Shown here in pieces: positions 34,431 through 43,845 of a stretch of DNA of 64,000 bases. The position numbers and the translations under genes are program-made. The DNA is from Pseudodonghicola xiamenensis DSM 18339 (GTDB lineage: Bacteria; Pseudomonadota; Alphaproteobacteria; Rhodobacterales; Rhodobacteraceae). Location: positions 174,610 through 238,609 of the forward strand of contig NZ_AUBS01000005.1 in assembly GCF_000429365.1 (NCBI RefSeq). The letters run 5' to 3'. Each line of letters starts with the position of its first letter. The first letter of the stretch is position 1. The notes beneath the pieces are model-generated. The model was not told where the DNA came from and ran no database searches. It worked only from the letters and a program-made list of their open reading frames with translations.

Positions 34431-35786
34431 ATGTCCGTGAAATCACAATTGGCCGAGCTGGGATTATTTGACGCGCGGGTTCCGCGCTACACCAGCTATC
34501 CCACCGCACCGCATTTCAGCGCGGCGGTCGGGCCCGATACCTATGCCAACTGGATCGAGGCGATCCCCGAGCGCGCCTCGATCTCGCTCTATGTCCACGT
34601 GCCTTTCTGCCGGCGATTGTGCTGGTTCTGCGCCTGTCGGACCCAGGGCACCCAAAGCGACACCCCAGTCGCGGCCTATGTCGAAACGCTGAAGGCGGAA
34701 CTGGCGTTGTTGGCCCGCCGATTGCCTGCTGGCGTGACCCTGTCGCGACTGCACTGGGGCGGCGGCACCCCTACCCTGCTGACACCGGCCCTGATGACCG
34801 AACTGGCAGAGGCGATCTTCGCCTTGGCCCCGCTTGGTCCGGAGGCCGAATTCTCGGTCGAGATCGACCCGAACGAGATCGACGAGGCGCGGCTCGACGC
34901 ATTGGCGGCAGCGGGGATGAACCGCGCCTCGATCGGGGTGCAGGACTTCGACGCTGAGATTCAGAAGACCATCGGTCGCATTCAGGGATATGACGTGACA
35001 CGCCAGGCAGTGGAGATGATCCGCGCTCGGGGCATCTACAGCCTGAACGCCGATATCCTTTTCGGCCTGCCGCATCAAAGCAAGGCGCGGATGACCGAAA
35101 GCGTGCAGAAGCTGCTGTCGCTCAACCCCGACCGGGTGGCGTTGTATGGTTATGCGCATGTGCCGTGGATGGCCAAGCGACAGCAACTGATCCCCTCTGA
35201 TGCCCTACCGACGCCAGAGGCGCGGCTTGAGCTGTTCGATACCGCGCGACGGCTGTTCCTCTGGGACGGCTATGCCGAGATCGGCATCGACCATTTCGCC
35301 CGCCCCGAAGACGGGCTGACCCGAGCGCTGAAGGCCGGCACGCTGAAGCGCAACTTCCAGGGCTATACCGACGACCAGGCCGAGGTTCTGATCGGCGTCG
35401 GCGCCTCGTCGATTTCGCGCTTTCCACAAGGCTACGCCCAGAACGCACCGGCGACCTCCGCCTATACCGGGGCAATCCGCGAGGGGCGGCTTTCAACCAG
35501 CCGGGGACACGCATTCCAGGGAGAGGATCTGATGCGGGGCCGGATGATCGAGATGCTGATGTGCGATCGCCGCATCAACGCCGGAGAGATCAGCGAAGAT
35601 TTCCATATCTCCGCGCCAGCGCTGCAGGCGATGTTCGAAGAAGTGGCGCAGGCCTTTCCCGGCATGCTGGAAATCGGCCCCGACGCACTGGCGATCCGGC
35701 ACGAGGCCTATCCGCTGACCCGGATGATCGCCCGCGCCCTCGATGCCTATGATCTGAGCAAGGCCGGCCACAGTTCGGCAATCTGA
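34431..35786 (+). CDS. hemN: Oxygen-independent coproporphyrinogen III oxidase
   Basis: A radical SAM enzyme that makes protoporphyrinogen IX without O2 (hemZ in Rhodobacter). The 451-residue protein begins with VPRYTSYPTAPHF and has the cluster motif C60-x3-C64-x2-C67 (FCRRLCWFC), followed by CRTQG, which separates true HemN from HemW. HWGGGTPT, EIDPNEID and GVQDFD are further HemN blocks. It is divergent from fnrL across an FNR-type box. Together with hemF it covers haem synthesis at all oxygen levels. Confidence 0.96.
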   Translation: MSVKSQLAELGLFDARVPRYTSYPTAPHFSAAVGPDTYANWIEAIPERASISLYVHVPFCRRLCWFCACRTQGTQSDTPVAAYVETLKAELALLARRLPAGVTLSRLHWGGGTPTLLTPALMTELAEAIFALAPLGPEAEFSVEIDPNEIDEARLDALAAAGMNRASIGVQDFDAEIQKTIGRIQGYDVTRQAVEMIRARGIYSLNADILFGLPHQSKARMTESVQKLLSLNPDRVALYGYAHVPWMAKRQQLIPSDALPTPEARLELFDTARRLFLWDGYAEIGIDHFARPEDGLTRALKAGTLKRNFQGYTDDQAEVLIGVGASSISRFPQGYAQNAPATSAYTGAIREGRLSTSRGHAFQGEDLMRGRMIEMLMCDRRINAGEISEDFHISAPALQAMFEEVAQAFPGMLEIGPDALAIRHEAYPLTRMIARALDAYDLSKAGHSSAI

Positions 35787-35804
35787 GGGGCGATATCGCC
35801 CCTC
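35785..35804. terminator. Perfect palindrome between convergent hemN and yejF
   Basis: Arms GAGGGGCG and CGCCCCTC with an ATAT loop, 20 bases in all, beginning within the hemN stop codon and ending 17 bases from the yejF stop. It could act on both transcripts but has no T-tract. Confidence 0.5.
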
Positions 35805-35820
35805 GGCAATCCCTCTCAGA

Positions 35821-37398
35821 TCAGCCGGCGGCGGCGATCAGCGCCCGGGTATAGTCGGTTTGCGCATCTTCGAAGATCTGCGCGGCGCTGCCGGCCTCGA
35901 CCACATCGCCCTGCTTCATCACCATAACCTTATGCGACATCGCCCGCACCACCTTCAGGTCGTGGCTGATGAAGAGATAGGCCAGACCGTATTTGCGCTG
36001 TAGACCGCGCAGCAGCTCGACGATCTGCACCTGTACCGTCATGTCGAGCGCCGAGGTCGGCTCGTCCAGCACCAGCAGGCGGGGACGCAGAACCATGGCC
36101 CGCGCGATGGCGATCCGCTGCCGCTGCCCGCCGGAGAATTCATGCGGATAACGATCCATCGCCGCCGGATCGAGCCCGGTTTCCCGCATCGCCTCGGCCA
36201 CCAGATCGCGCGGGGCGCGGTGCGGATCGACCTTGTGGATCGCCAACCCCTCGGCGATGATCTGGGCACAGGTCATCCGAGGGCTGAGGCTGCCGAAGGG
36301 ATCCTGAAACACGATCTGCATGTCCTTGCGCAGATGCCTGAGCTGCCGGGTGCTATAGCTGCGGATGTCACGGCCCTGAAAGATGATGCCGCCTTCTGAC
36401 CCGATCAACCGCATCAACGCCAACGCCAGCGTGGTCTTGCCCGAGCCGCTTTCACCGACGATGCCCAGCGTCTCACCTGCCCGCACCGAAAGCGTCGCAT
36501 CGTTGACCGCGCGCACATGATCCACCGTCTTGCGCATCAACCCGCGCTGGATTGGGAACCAGACCTTGAGGTGATCGGCCTTCAGGATCTCTGCCGCGTC
36601 TTCCGCCACCGGTTCGGGTTCACCCGAGGGTTCGGCGGCCAGAAGCTTGCGGGTATAGGGGTGCTGCGGGTTGGAGAAGATCGCCTCGGTCGGGCCTTCC
36701 TCGACGATCTCGCCCCCCTTCATCACACAGACCCGATCGGCGATGCGGCGCACGATGCCCAGATCATGGGTGATGAACAACAGCCCCATGCCCTCGCTGT
36801 CCTTCAGCTCGGCCAGCAGATCGAGGATCTGCGCTTGGATGGTGACGTCGAGCGCGGTTGTCGGTTCGTCGGCGATCAGGATCTCGGGCTTGTTGGCCAG
36901 CGCCATGGCGATCATCACCCGCTGCCGCTGCCCGCCGGAAAGCTGGTGCGGATAGGCGCCCAGCCGGCTTTCGGGATCGCGGATGCCCACCTTGGTCAGC
37001 AGTTCCAGAATGCGCGCCCGCGCCGCCTCGCCCGCCAGCCCCTGGTGCAGCGCAATCGATTCCGCCAATTGCTTTTCGATCGTGTGCAGCGGATTGAGCG
37101 AGGTCATCGGCTCCTGAAAGATAAAGCTGATGTCATTGCCACGCACCCGGCGCAAATCGGCCTCGGCAGCACCGATCATCTGGGTGCCGCGATAGGTGAC
37201 CGACCCGGAAACCTCGGCCGTCTCGCCCAAGAGCGACAGGGTGGAAAGCGCCGAAACCGACTTGCCTGAACCGCTTTCGCCGACCAGCGCCACCGTCTCG
37301 CCCCGGTCGACAGAGAAGGACACCCCATGCACCGCCTCGATGGTCTCGCCGTCCTGGCGGAAGGCCACGCGCAGGTTCTGAACCTCAAGAACGCTCAT
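35821..37398 (-). CDS. yejF: Peptide ABC transporter ATPase with two nucleotide-binding domains (YejF)
   Basis: A 525-residue duplicated ABC ATPase of an oligopeptide importer. The first domain has Walker A GESGSGKS, signature LSGGQRQRV and Walker [12 protein letters not shown]. The second has [18 protein letters not shown] and [11 protein letters not shown]. Each domain ends in a peptide-transporter tail ([21 protein letters not shown]). ATG 37398 overlaps the stop of the preceding small membrane protein gene; the open frame further upstream is antisense-like sequence without ABC similarity. It completes the yejA-yejB-yejE-yejF operon on the minus strand. Confidence 0.95.
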   Translation of the reverse strand: MSVLEVQNLRVAFRQDGETIEAVHGVSFSVDRGETVALVGESGSGKSVSALSTLSLLGETAEVSGSVTYRGTQMIGAAEADLRRVRGNDISFIFQEPMTSLNPLHTIEKQLAESIALHQGLAGEAARARILELLTKVGIRDPESRLGAYPHQLSGGQRQRVMIAMALANKPEILIADEPTTALDVTIQAQILDLLAELKDSEGMGLLFITHDLGIVRRIADRVCVMKGGEIVEEGPTEAIFSNPQHPYTRKLLAAEPSGEPEPVAEDAAEILKADHLKVWFPIQRGLMRKTVDHVRAVNDATLSVRAGETLGIVGESGSGKTTLALALMRLIGSEGGIIFQGRDIRSYSTRQLRHLRKDMQIVFQDPFGSLSPRMTCAQIIAEGLAIHKVDPHRAPRDLVAEAMRETGLDPAAMDRYPHEFSGGQRQRIAIARAMVLRPRLLVLDEPTSALDMTVQVQIVELLRGLQRKYGLAYLFISHDLKVVRAMSHKVMVMKQGDVVEAGSAAQIFEDAQTDYTRALIAAAG

Positions 37399-37706
37399 AG
37401 CCGCGCGACCCCGTTCAGCATGGCAATTCCCCAGACCGCCCCGATCAGAACAAAGCCGGAGGTCAGCCAGCCCGGTTGGCGCCCGGTGGCGCGCATCGCG
37501 ACCCAGAGCAGGACAGACAGGCTGGTCGGCGCCAGCAGCGTCAGCCAGACGCCGGCCATGCGCCCCAGCGCGGCGAGCGGCGCCGCACCCGAGGTCAGCA
37601 TGGCGACACCGCTCCACAGCAGCATCAGCGTACAAAGCGCCACGGCGGTGCCGAACAGGCCGTTCAGCCGGCATTGGGCACGGGACGAACAGGTGAAGCC
37701 GCTCAT
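37395..37706 (-). CDS. Small membrane protein inserted between yejE and yejF
   Basis: A 103-residue protein with about three hydrophobic helices (LFGTAVALCTLMLLWSGVAML; MAGVWLTLLAPTSLSVLLWVAM; FVLIGAVWGIAMLNGVA) and two cysteines near the N-terminus. I do not recognise a family. Its start overlaps the yejE stop by four bases and its stop overlaps the yejF start by four, so it is translationally coupled on both sides and very probably real. The E. coli yejABEF operon has no such gene. A role with the transporter is inference from position only. Confidence 0.75.
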   Translation of the reverse strand: MSGFTCSSRAQCRLNGLFGTAVALCTLMLLWSGVAMLTSGAAPLAALGRMAGVWLTLLAPTSLSVLLWVAMRATGRQPGWLTSGFVLIGAVWGIAMLNGVARL

Positions 37707-38815
37707 GAGAAGGTCTTTCTGGGGTCGAAGGCATCGCGCACGCCCTCGAAGATAAAGACCAGCAGCGACAGCATCAGCGCGAAGACGGTGAAGGCGGTGA
37801 AGGCCAGCCAGGGCGCCTGAAGGTTCTGTTTCGCCTGCAACGTCAGCTCGCCCAGCGAGGGGGCCGAGGACGGCAGACCGAAGCCCAGGAAGTCGAGGCT
37901 CGCCAGCGATCCGATGGTGCCGGTGACGATGAAGGGCAGCATGGTCAACGTCGCCACCATGGCGTTGGGCAGCATGTGACGGAACATGATGGTCAGGTTG
38001 CCGACCCCCAGCGCCTTGGCGGCGCGGACATATTCCAGATTGCGGGCGCGCAGGAACTCAGCCCGCACCACATGCACCAGCGAGGTCCAGGAGAACAACA
38101 CCATCAGCGCCACCAGCAGCCAGAAGCTGCGGCCCAGGATGGCGAACATGATGATGATGACGTAAAGCGACGGCGTCGCCCCCCAGATCTCGATCAGCCG
38201 CTGGAAGATCAGGTCGATCTTGCCGCCGAAGAACCCCTGAATGGCGCCGGCGAAGATACCGACAAGACTGGCGGCGCTGGTCACCATCAGGGTGAAGAGG
38301 ATCGACAGCCGGAAACCATAGATCACCCGGGCCAGCACGTCGCGCTTGGTGTCATCCGTTCCCAGCCAGTTCTGCCGGTTCGGCGGCAGCGGCGCCGCGC
38401 CGGGGCGGTCGACCGTGGTGTTGAAGGAATAGGGGATCGGTGGCCAGATCGCCCAGCCCTTCCGGAACCCTTCGGTGTTTTGGTCGAAGCTGCTGTCCTT
38501 GATCGCCGCCATGATCTTTTCGGGTTCGTCAAAACAGTCCTCCACCCCGCCGGAGACGATCAGGCATTGCACCTCGGGATCGCGATAGATCGCCTCGGTC
38601 TGGAAATCGCCGCCGAAAGCGGTTTCAGGATAGAAGCGAAAGATCGGCATGTAATAGCCACCGCGATAGTTCACCAGGATCGGCTTGTCGTTGGCCAGAA
38701 ACTCGGCAAACAGCGACAGACCGAAGAGCACGGCGAAGATCCACAGCGACCAGAAGGCCCGGCGGTTGCGCTTGAAGTTGCGCCAGCGGCGTTGGTTCAG
38801 GGGGGAGAGCGCCAT
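37703..38815 (-). CDS. yejE: Peptide ABC transporter permease YejE
   Basis: A 370-residue inner-membrane permease of the DppC/OppC type with the YejE-specific extended periplasmic loop (about 45-150) between helix 1 and the rest. The N-terminal LSPLNQRRWRNFKRNRRAFWSL is typical, and the coupling motif E-A-A-x3-G appears as VRAAKALGVGNLTIMFRHMLPN. It pairs with YejB to form the channel. It starts three bases after the yejB stop and overlaps the next gene by four bases. Confidence 0.95.
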   Translation of the reverse strand: MALSPLNQRRWRNFKRNRRAFWSLWIFAVLFGLSLFAEFLANDKPILVNYRGGYYMPIFRFYPETAFGGDFQTEAIYRDPEVQCLIVSGGVEDCFDEPEKIMAAIKDSSFDQNTEGFRKGWAIWPPIPYSFNTTVDRPGAAPLPPNRQNWLGTDDTKRDVLARVIYGFRLSILFTLMVTSAASLVGIFAGAIQGFFGGKIDLIFQRLIEIWGATPSLYVIIIMFAILGRSFWLLVALMVLFSWTSLVHVVRAEFLRARNLEYVRAAKALGVGNLTIMFRHMLPNAMVATLTMLPFIVTGTIGSLASLDFLGFGLPSSAPSLGELTLQAKQNLQAPWLAFTAFTVFALMLSLLVFIFEGVRDAFDPRKTFS

Positions 38816-38818
38816 TCC

Positions 38819-39901
38819 TCACCCCTCCCGCTTTTCGAAGTCGATGCGCGGATCGACCAGCACATACATCAGATCACTCAGGATCCCCACCACCAGGCTG
38901 AGCAGCCCGAAGATGAAGAGTGTTCCGAAGATCACCGGATAATCCCGCGCCACCGCCGCTTCGAACCCGAGCCGGCCCAGCCCATCGAGCGAGAAGATGG
39001 TCTCGATAATCAGCGAACCGGAGAAGAAGACACCGATGAAAACCGCCGGAAAGCCTGCAATCACGATCAGCATCGCATTACGGAACACATGGCCGTAGAG
39101 CACCTTGCTTTCGGACAGCCCCTTGGCGCGGGCAGTCATGACATAGTGTTTCTTGATCTCGTCGAGAAAGCTGTTCTTGGTCAGCAATGTCAGCGTCGCA
39201 AAGGCGGAAATGGTCAGCGAGACAACCGGCAGGGCGATATGCCAGAAATAATCGACGATTTTTCCCAACAGGCTGAAATCGGACCAATTGTCAGATACCA
39301 GCCCCCTGAGCGGAAAGATCTGCCAATAAGACCCACCAGCAAAGAGCACCAGCAACAGAATGGCGAACAGGAACGCCGGGATCGCATAGGCCACGATGAT
39401 CAGAGCACTGGTCCCGGTGTCGAAACGGCTGCCATCCTTCACCGCCTTGCGGATACCCAGAGGGATCGACACCAGATAGGCGATGATGGTGGACCACAGA
39501 CCCAGACTGATCGACACCGGCATCTTCTCCAGCACGAGATCGGTCACGCTGATCGACCGAAAATAGCTCTGCCCGAAATCGAGCCGCATGTAATTCCACA
39601 ACATGTTGAGGAACCGTTCCAGCGGCGGCTTGTCGAAACCGAACTCCTTCTCAAGCTCGGCAATGAACTCTGGCGGCAGACCGCGGGCGCCGACATAGCG
39701 TTCGTTCCCCGCCCCTTGGGTATTCACATCGGCGCCGCCGCCGGCAAAGCCCTGGAACACATCGCCGCCGCCTTCCATCTGGGCAATGATCTGCTCCACC
39801 GGCCCACCGGGGACAAATTGCACGAGCGTGAAGTTGATGATCATGATGCCCAGCAGCGTCGGGATCACCAACAACAGGCGGCGGAGGATATAGGCTCCCA
39901 T
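38819..39901 (-). CDS. yejB: Peptide ABC transporter permease YejB
   Basis: A 360-residue permease of the DppB/OppB type. The first helix ([23 protein letters not shown]) precedes a long periplasmic segment (about 35-140) that is characteristic of YejB. The cytoplasmic coupling loop is [23 protein letters not shown]. It ends in [13 protein letters not shown], the usual end of the family. It follows yejA after 23 bases. Confidence 0.95.
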   Translation of the reverse strand: MGAYILRRLLLVIPTLLGIMIINFTLVQFVPGGPVEQIIAQMEGGGDVFQGFAGGGADVNTQGAGNERYVGARGLPPEFIAELEKEFGFDKPPLERFLNMLWNYMRLDFGQSYFRSISVTDLVLEKMPVSISLGLWSTIIAYLVSIPLGIRKAVKDGSRFDTGTSALIIVAYAIPAFLFAILLLVLFAGGSYWQIFPLRGLVSDNWSDFSLLGKIVDYFWHIALPVVSLTISAFATLTLLTKNSFLDEIKKHYVMTARAKGLSESKVLYGHVFRNAMLIVIAGFPAVFIGVFFSGSLIIETIFSLDGLGRLGFEAAVARDYPVIFGTLFIFGLLSLVVGILSDLMYVLVDPRIDFEKREG

Positions 39902-39924
39902 CGGGGCGGCGGACCTTCTTCAGC

Positions 39925-41850
39925 TCAGCGCAGCGCGCCGGAGGATTTCAGCTTGGCGGCCTTGTCGGTGTTGATCCACCACAGGTCCTCAAACCCCAGC
40001 GCATAGGGCGGCAGATCCGGATACTCGTACATGTCCCAGAAGGCCACCCAATACTTGCCCAGATACCAGGTCGGCACCATGAAGCGTTTCGACCGCAGCA
40101 CCCGGTCCAAAGCGCGGGCATTGGCCTCAAGATCCTCGCGCGTCTTGGCCTGGACGATATTGTCGATCAGCGCCTCGATATCGGGGCCATGGACGCCAGA
40201 GGGGTTGAACACGCTATAGCTCGCTGCCTCTTCGCCATAAAGCTGATAGAGACCGGTCGAAGGCTCCAGCGAACTGGGATAAGCGGCATAGATCATGTCG
40301 AAGTCACGCTCGCGCCGACGCAAGGTGAACTGTGCGTCGTCTATGCGGTTATAGCTGGCGTCGATCCCCATGGTGCGCAGGTTTTCCGCGAAGGGCATCA
40401 CCAGGCGGTCCATCACCGGATCCGCCGACAGGAATTCAATCTTCAGCACCTCGCCCGAGGCGTTGCGGCGGATACCGTCCTGGCCAACCGCCCAGCCGGC
40501 ATCGTCCAGCAGCTTCATCGCTGCGCGCAGGTTCTTGCGGTCGTTGGGCCGCTCGGCGCGGCTTTCATGCGCCATCACCGGCTCAGACGTCAGGATCGCC
40601 GGATCGAGCTTGTCGCCGAGCGCATCGAGCACCTCGCGTTCGCGCCCCTCGGGCAGGCCCTTGGCCTCGAGCGGGCTGTTCTGCCAGAAGGACGACCGGT
40701 GCCGGAACAGGCCGTATTGCAGGCTCTCGTTGGTCCATTCGAAGTTATAGGCAAGCTGCACCGCCTCGCGCACTCGGATATCCTGGAACTGCGGTCGGTC
40801 CAGGTTCATCACGAAACCGGCGTTGCTGGGGACATTACCGTCCTCAAGCTCACGACGCACCACCCAACCGTTGGAAATCGCCGGAAAGTCATAGGCCGAG
40901 GCCCAGCTCTTGGAATTGTTCTCGCGGCGGAAGGTGATCTCACCGGCCTTGAAAGCCTCCAGTGCCGCGATGGAATCCGAGAAATATTCGATCCGGATGG
41001 TATCGAAATTGTTCCGGCCCACATTCACATTCAGATGATCGCCCCAGTAATCAGGATTGCGGCGATAGATCACCCGCCGGTTGGTATCATAGCTTTCCAG
41101 CACATAGGGCCCCGAGCCGATCCCCGGCACCATCCGCGACTTGTCGAGCCGGCGATGTTCGGGGTCGGCCATGAACCATGCCTTGGAAAACACCGGGGTG
41201 CCGCCGACCTGGCTGATCATCGCCCGACGCGGATAATCGGGGCTGAAATAGAATTTCACCCGATGCGGCCCCAGCGCCTCGGCCTTGGGGATGCGCTTGC
41301 GCACGGCGTCGGCATAGGACTTCAGCCCCTGATCCAGCAAAAGTTCGTGCGAGAAGACCACATCCTCCGCCGTCACCGGCGTGCCGTCGGAGAACTTCGC
41401 CTCGGGGCGCAGGTTGAAGATCACCCAGTCCTGGCTTTCTGGATATTCGAGGCTCTCGGCGAGCAGACCGTAATAGGTTCCCGGTTCGTCATAGGAGGGG
41501 GTCAGCAGCGATTCATACTGGTCGCCCGACCGCGCCGCCGCCCGGCCCTGCCGGCTGAACGGATTGAGGCTGTCGAAGGTGCCCTGCGCGGCGTAGGACA
41601 GTTCCCCCCCCTTCGGCGCGTCCGGGTTCACATAATCGAAATGCGCGAACCCCTCGGGATATTTCAGGTCGCCGAATTCGGAAAAGCCATGGCTCTTGAT
41701 GATCTTTTCCTGCTGTGCCGCCAATAGCCCGGTCCAGGCCAGCAGCATCAGAAGGGACAGGGCCAGAACCGGCAAAAGCCGCCCCTCCACACTGCTGACA
41801 ACGGCCCTTGCGGGCGAAGACACGCGCGTGGCGGCACGGGGTGGGGTCAT
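39925..41850 (-). CDS. yejA: Peptide ABC transporter substrate-binding protein YejA
   Basis: A 641-residue periplasmic solute-binding protein of the SBP_bac_5 family. The N-terminus is basic and then hydrophobic (LLPVLALSLLMLLAWTGLLAA), an export signal with cleavage near AAQ. The mature part starts with HGFSEFGDLKYPEGFAHFDYVNPDAPKGG, a YejA-type opening. Known YejA-type importers take up oligopeptides including microcin C. I used ATG 41850 because GGAGGAAG lies eight bases upstream; an in-frame ATG 12 codons earlier has none. It is the first gene of the operon. Confidence 0.94.
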   Translation of the reverse strand: MTPPRAATRVSSPARAVVSSVEGRLLPVLALSLLMLLAWTGLLAAQQEKIIKSHGFSEFGDLKYPEGFAHFDYVNPDAPKGGELSYAAQGTFDSLNPFSRQGRAAARSGDQYESLLTPSYDEPGTYYGLLAESLEYPESQDWVIFNLRPEAKFSDGTPVTAEDVVFSHELLLDQGLKSYADAVRKRIPKAEALGPHRVKFYFSPDYPRRAMISQVGGTPVFSKAWFMADPEHRRLDKSRMVPGIGSGPYVLESYDTNRRVIYRRNPDYWGDHLNVNVGRNNFDTIRIEYFSDSIAALEAFKAGEITFRRENNSKSWASAYDFPAISNGWVVRRELEDGNVPSNAGFVMNLDRPQFQDIRVREAVQLAYNFEWTNESLQYGLFRHRSSFWQNSPLEAKGLPEGREREVLDALGDKLDPAILTSEPVMAHESRAERPNDRKNLRAAMKLLDDAGWAVGQDGIRRNASGEVLKIEFLSADPVMDRLVMPFAENLRTMGIDASYNRIDDAQFTLRRRERDFDMIYAAYPSSLEPSTGLYQLYGEEAASYSVFNPSGVHGPDIEALIDNIVQAKTREDLEANARALDRVLRSKRFMVPTWYLGKYWVAFWDMYEYPDLPPYALGFEDLWWINTDKAAKLKSSGALR

Positions 41851-41950
41851 CTGGCGCTTCCTCCGTTGGGCGGTACTGCGCCACAAGCTAATGGTCTGCG
41901 GCAGGAATGTTCAAGTTGAGTTTCCGTGAGTAGGCCGACAGAGGAACGTG

Positions 41951-41983
41951 AAAACCGCGCCCCGGGGAAAAACCGGGCCGCGG
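41951..41983 (-). terminator. Terminator of the cytochrome c gene
   Basis: Eleven-base stem with one mismatch, arms 41973-41983 and 41955-41965, seven-base loop, followed on the minus strand by TTTTC. It is about 70 bases past the cytochrome stop codon. Confidence 0.7.
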
Positions 41984-42051
41984 CGTTTTGTCCTTGATGA
42001 TCGGAACGGGCGCCCTCCGAACCTGTGACGCCCGGGATCACTGCGCCGGGA

Positions 42052-42555
42052 TCACTGCGCCACGCTTTGCAGATAGGCGATCACATTGACCCGGTCGGCC
42101 TGCTTCTTGAGGCCGGCAAAGCTCATCGCGGTGCCCGGCACCTCTGCACTCGGCTTGGTCAGGAAATGATCCAGGTTTTCCGGCGTCCAGGCGCCACCAT
42201 GTTCAGACATCGGCGCCGAATAGCCGAAATCGCTAACCGCAGCGACCTGCCGCCCCACCACGCCATAAAGCGACGGGCCGGTGGAGTTCACGCCCGGTTC
42301 AATCTTGTGGCAGGCTTGGCATTTCTTGAACACCTTTGCGCCCTTGCCGACATCGGCGGATGCAAGCATCTCCTCAAAGCTCATTTCCGGGGCAGCTTCG
42401 GCGGGCTCGTCGGACGCCGTCTCGATCACGTAGGAAGCAGCGCCATGCGCCTCCGTGTGATAGATTCCCTCGGCCCCCCATTTCGCCAGCAGAAGCACCA
42501 GAAAGGCCCCGAGAACACCGGCAGCGGCCTTCGTCACTGTCATTGTGTCAAACAT
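42052..42555 (-). CDS. Membrane-anchored class I cytochrome c
   Basis: A 167-residue cytochrome with an uncleaved N-terminal anchor at about 9-26 (KAAAGVLGAFLVLLLAKW), an acidic Ala/Glu-rich linker (about 45-65) and one haem site C79QAC82H83 in KVFKKCQACHKIEPG. The axial ligand is Met144 in GTAMSFAGL. This build is that of cytochrome c-y (CycY) and c552, which carry electrons from the bc1 complex to terminal oxidases, here plausibly to cbb3. It is divergent from pheA, an arrangement I recall from related genomes. Confidence 0.92.
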   Translation of the reverse strand: MFDTMTVTKAAAGVLGAFLVLLLAKWGAEGIYHTEAHGAASYVIETASDEPAEAAPEMSFEEMLASADVGKGAKVFKKCQACHKIEPGVNSTGPSLYGVVGRQVAAVSDFGYSAPMSEHGGAWTPENLDHFLTKPSAEVPGTAMSFAGLKKQADRVNVIAYLQSVAQ

Positions 42556-42690
42556 GGTTCTCTTGTCCGTTCTAGCTGTTTATCTAGCTGCGCATTAGCA
42601 GATTGTCTAAGGCTTCCCCTTGCGTCTGGCAAGGTATAGAGACCACGACCAACCACCCAATACGCCCCAATGTTGCATGGAAACCAAGGT

Positions 42691-43524
42691 ATGACAAACC
42701 GCATCGCCTTTCAGGGAGAGCCCGGCGCCTATAGCCACGAAGCCTGCCGCAAGGCCCGCCCCGACATGGAGGCCCTGCCCTGCCGCACCTTCGAGGACGC
42801 GATCGAGGCGGTGAAATCCGGCCGCGCCGATCTGGCAATGCTGCCGGTCGAGAATTCGACCTATGGCCGGGTGGCCGATATCCACACCCTGCTGCCGCGC
42901 TCGGGGCTGAAGATCATCGAAGAGGCCTTCGTGCGGGTGCATATCAACCTGCTCGGCCTGCCCGGCACGCAATTGTCCGACATCACCCACGCGATGAGCC
43001 ACACGGTGCTGCTGGGGCAATGCAAGGAATTCCTGCACGCCCATGACATCCGCCGGATCACCGGCGCCGATACTGCCGGCTCGGCCCGGCAGGTGTCCGA
43101 AGAGGGCAATCCCACCACCGCGGCGCTGGCCAGCGAACTGGCGGGCGAGATCTATGGGCTCGACGTGCTGGCACGGCATATCGAGGATCAGTCGAACAAC
43201 ACCACCCGTTTCCTGCTGATGTCGCCCGAGGCCGATTTCTCGCGCCGAGGCAAGCACGGGATGATCACCAGCTTCGTGTTCCAGGTGCGCAACATTCCCG
43301 CCGCGCTCTACAAGGCGCTGGGTGGCTTCGCCACCAACGGGATTAACATGACCAAGCTGGAAAGCTATATGGTCGCAGGCTCCTTCACCGCGACGCAGTT
43401 CTATGCCGATATCGAAGGCCACCCAGAGGATCCGATGGTCAAGCTGGCGCTGGACGAGCTGGATTATTTCACCACGAATGTCACCATCCTTGGCGTCTAC
43501 CCGGCGGCAGCCGAACGGGCCTGA
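42691..43524 (+). CDS. pheA: Prephenate dehydratase
   Basis: Converts prephenate to phenylpyruvate for phenylalanine synthesis. The 277-residue protein is the stand-alone form without a chorismate mutase domain. The catalytic domain shows RIAFQGEPGAYSHEAC, MLPVENSTYGRV and the catalytic TRF motif in NNTTRFLLM. A C-terminal ACT domain from about 195 (GMITSFVFQVRNIPAALYKAL, then NMTKLESYM with the ESRP-like binding position) is for feedback inhibition by phenylalanine. ATG 42691 fits the family; the in-frame ATG at 42670 does not have a better ribosome binding site. Confidence 0.96.
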   Translation: MTNRIAFQGEPGAYSHEACRKARPDMEALPCRTFEDAIEAVKSGRADLAMLPVENSTYGRVADIHTLLPRSGLKIIEEAFVRVHINLLGLPGTQLSDITHAMSHTVLLGQCKEFLHAHDIRRITGADTAGSARQVSEEGNPTTAALASELAGEIYGLDVLARHIEDQSNNTTRFLLMSPEADFSRRGKHGMITSFVFQVRNIPAALYKALGGFATNGINMTKLESYMVAGSFTATQFYADIEGHPEDPMVKLALDELDYFTTNVTILGVYPAAAERA

Positions 43525-43845
43525 CCGGCAGCCCCACAGTGAGACCAACCGGAAAAGCTGAAAAATATGGCAGAATTTTATCGTTTTTCCTGAAGGAGTT
43601 TCAACGCCACCAGCGGGCCTGCCAGCGCCGCCGGGGGTCAAAAACGTTGAATTTTCACGCTCTCGCCCTGGCGACGCCGGTTTCTCCGACTGCGGCGCGC
43701 GCCCCCCAGGCCGCAGTTTTCCTTGCCTAACGAACCGGGCTGTCCGTAACCTGTTGCCCAGGGAAAACAAGGCCCGCCTGTCCTTCTACGTCGCATCGAA
43801 GGGGGCATTTCAGGGTATAACGGGGTAAGGCGACGGGTTTCACGG
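43525..43845. other. Intergenic region between pheA and xdhA
   Basis: About 320 bases without a gene. A clearly A/T-rich stretch lies at about 43550-43590 and could contain a promoter, but I cannot place -35 and -10 boxes with confidence. A terminator-like hairpin at 43689-43725 is listed separately. No riboswitch that I recognise is present. Confidence 0.55.
43689..43725 (+). terminator. Terminator-like hairpin upstream of xdhA
   Basis: Seven-base stem ACTGCGG/CCGCAGT with a 15-base loop, followed by TTTCCTT. It lies 165 bases past pheA and 120 before xdhA, so it may end the pheA transcript or act in the xdh leader. Confidence 0.45.

Noticed and set aside
37976..40006. 676-codon plus-strand frame opposite yejE and yejB
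   Set aside because: It spans two real genes on the other strand and has no recognisable domain.
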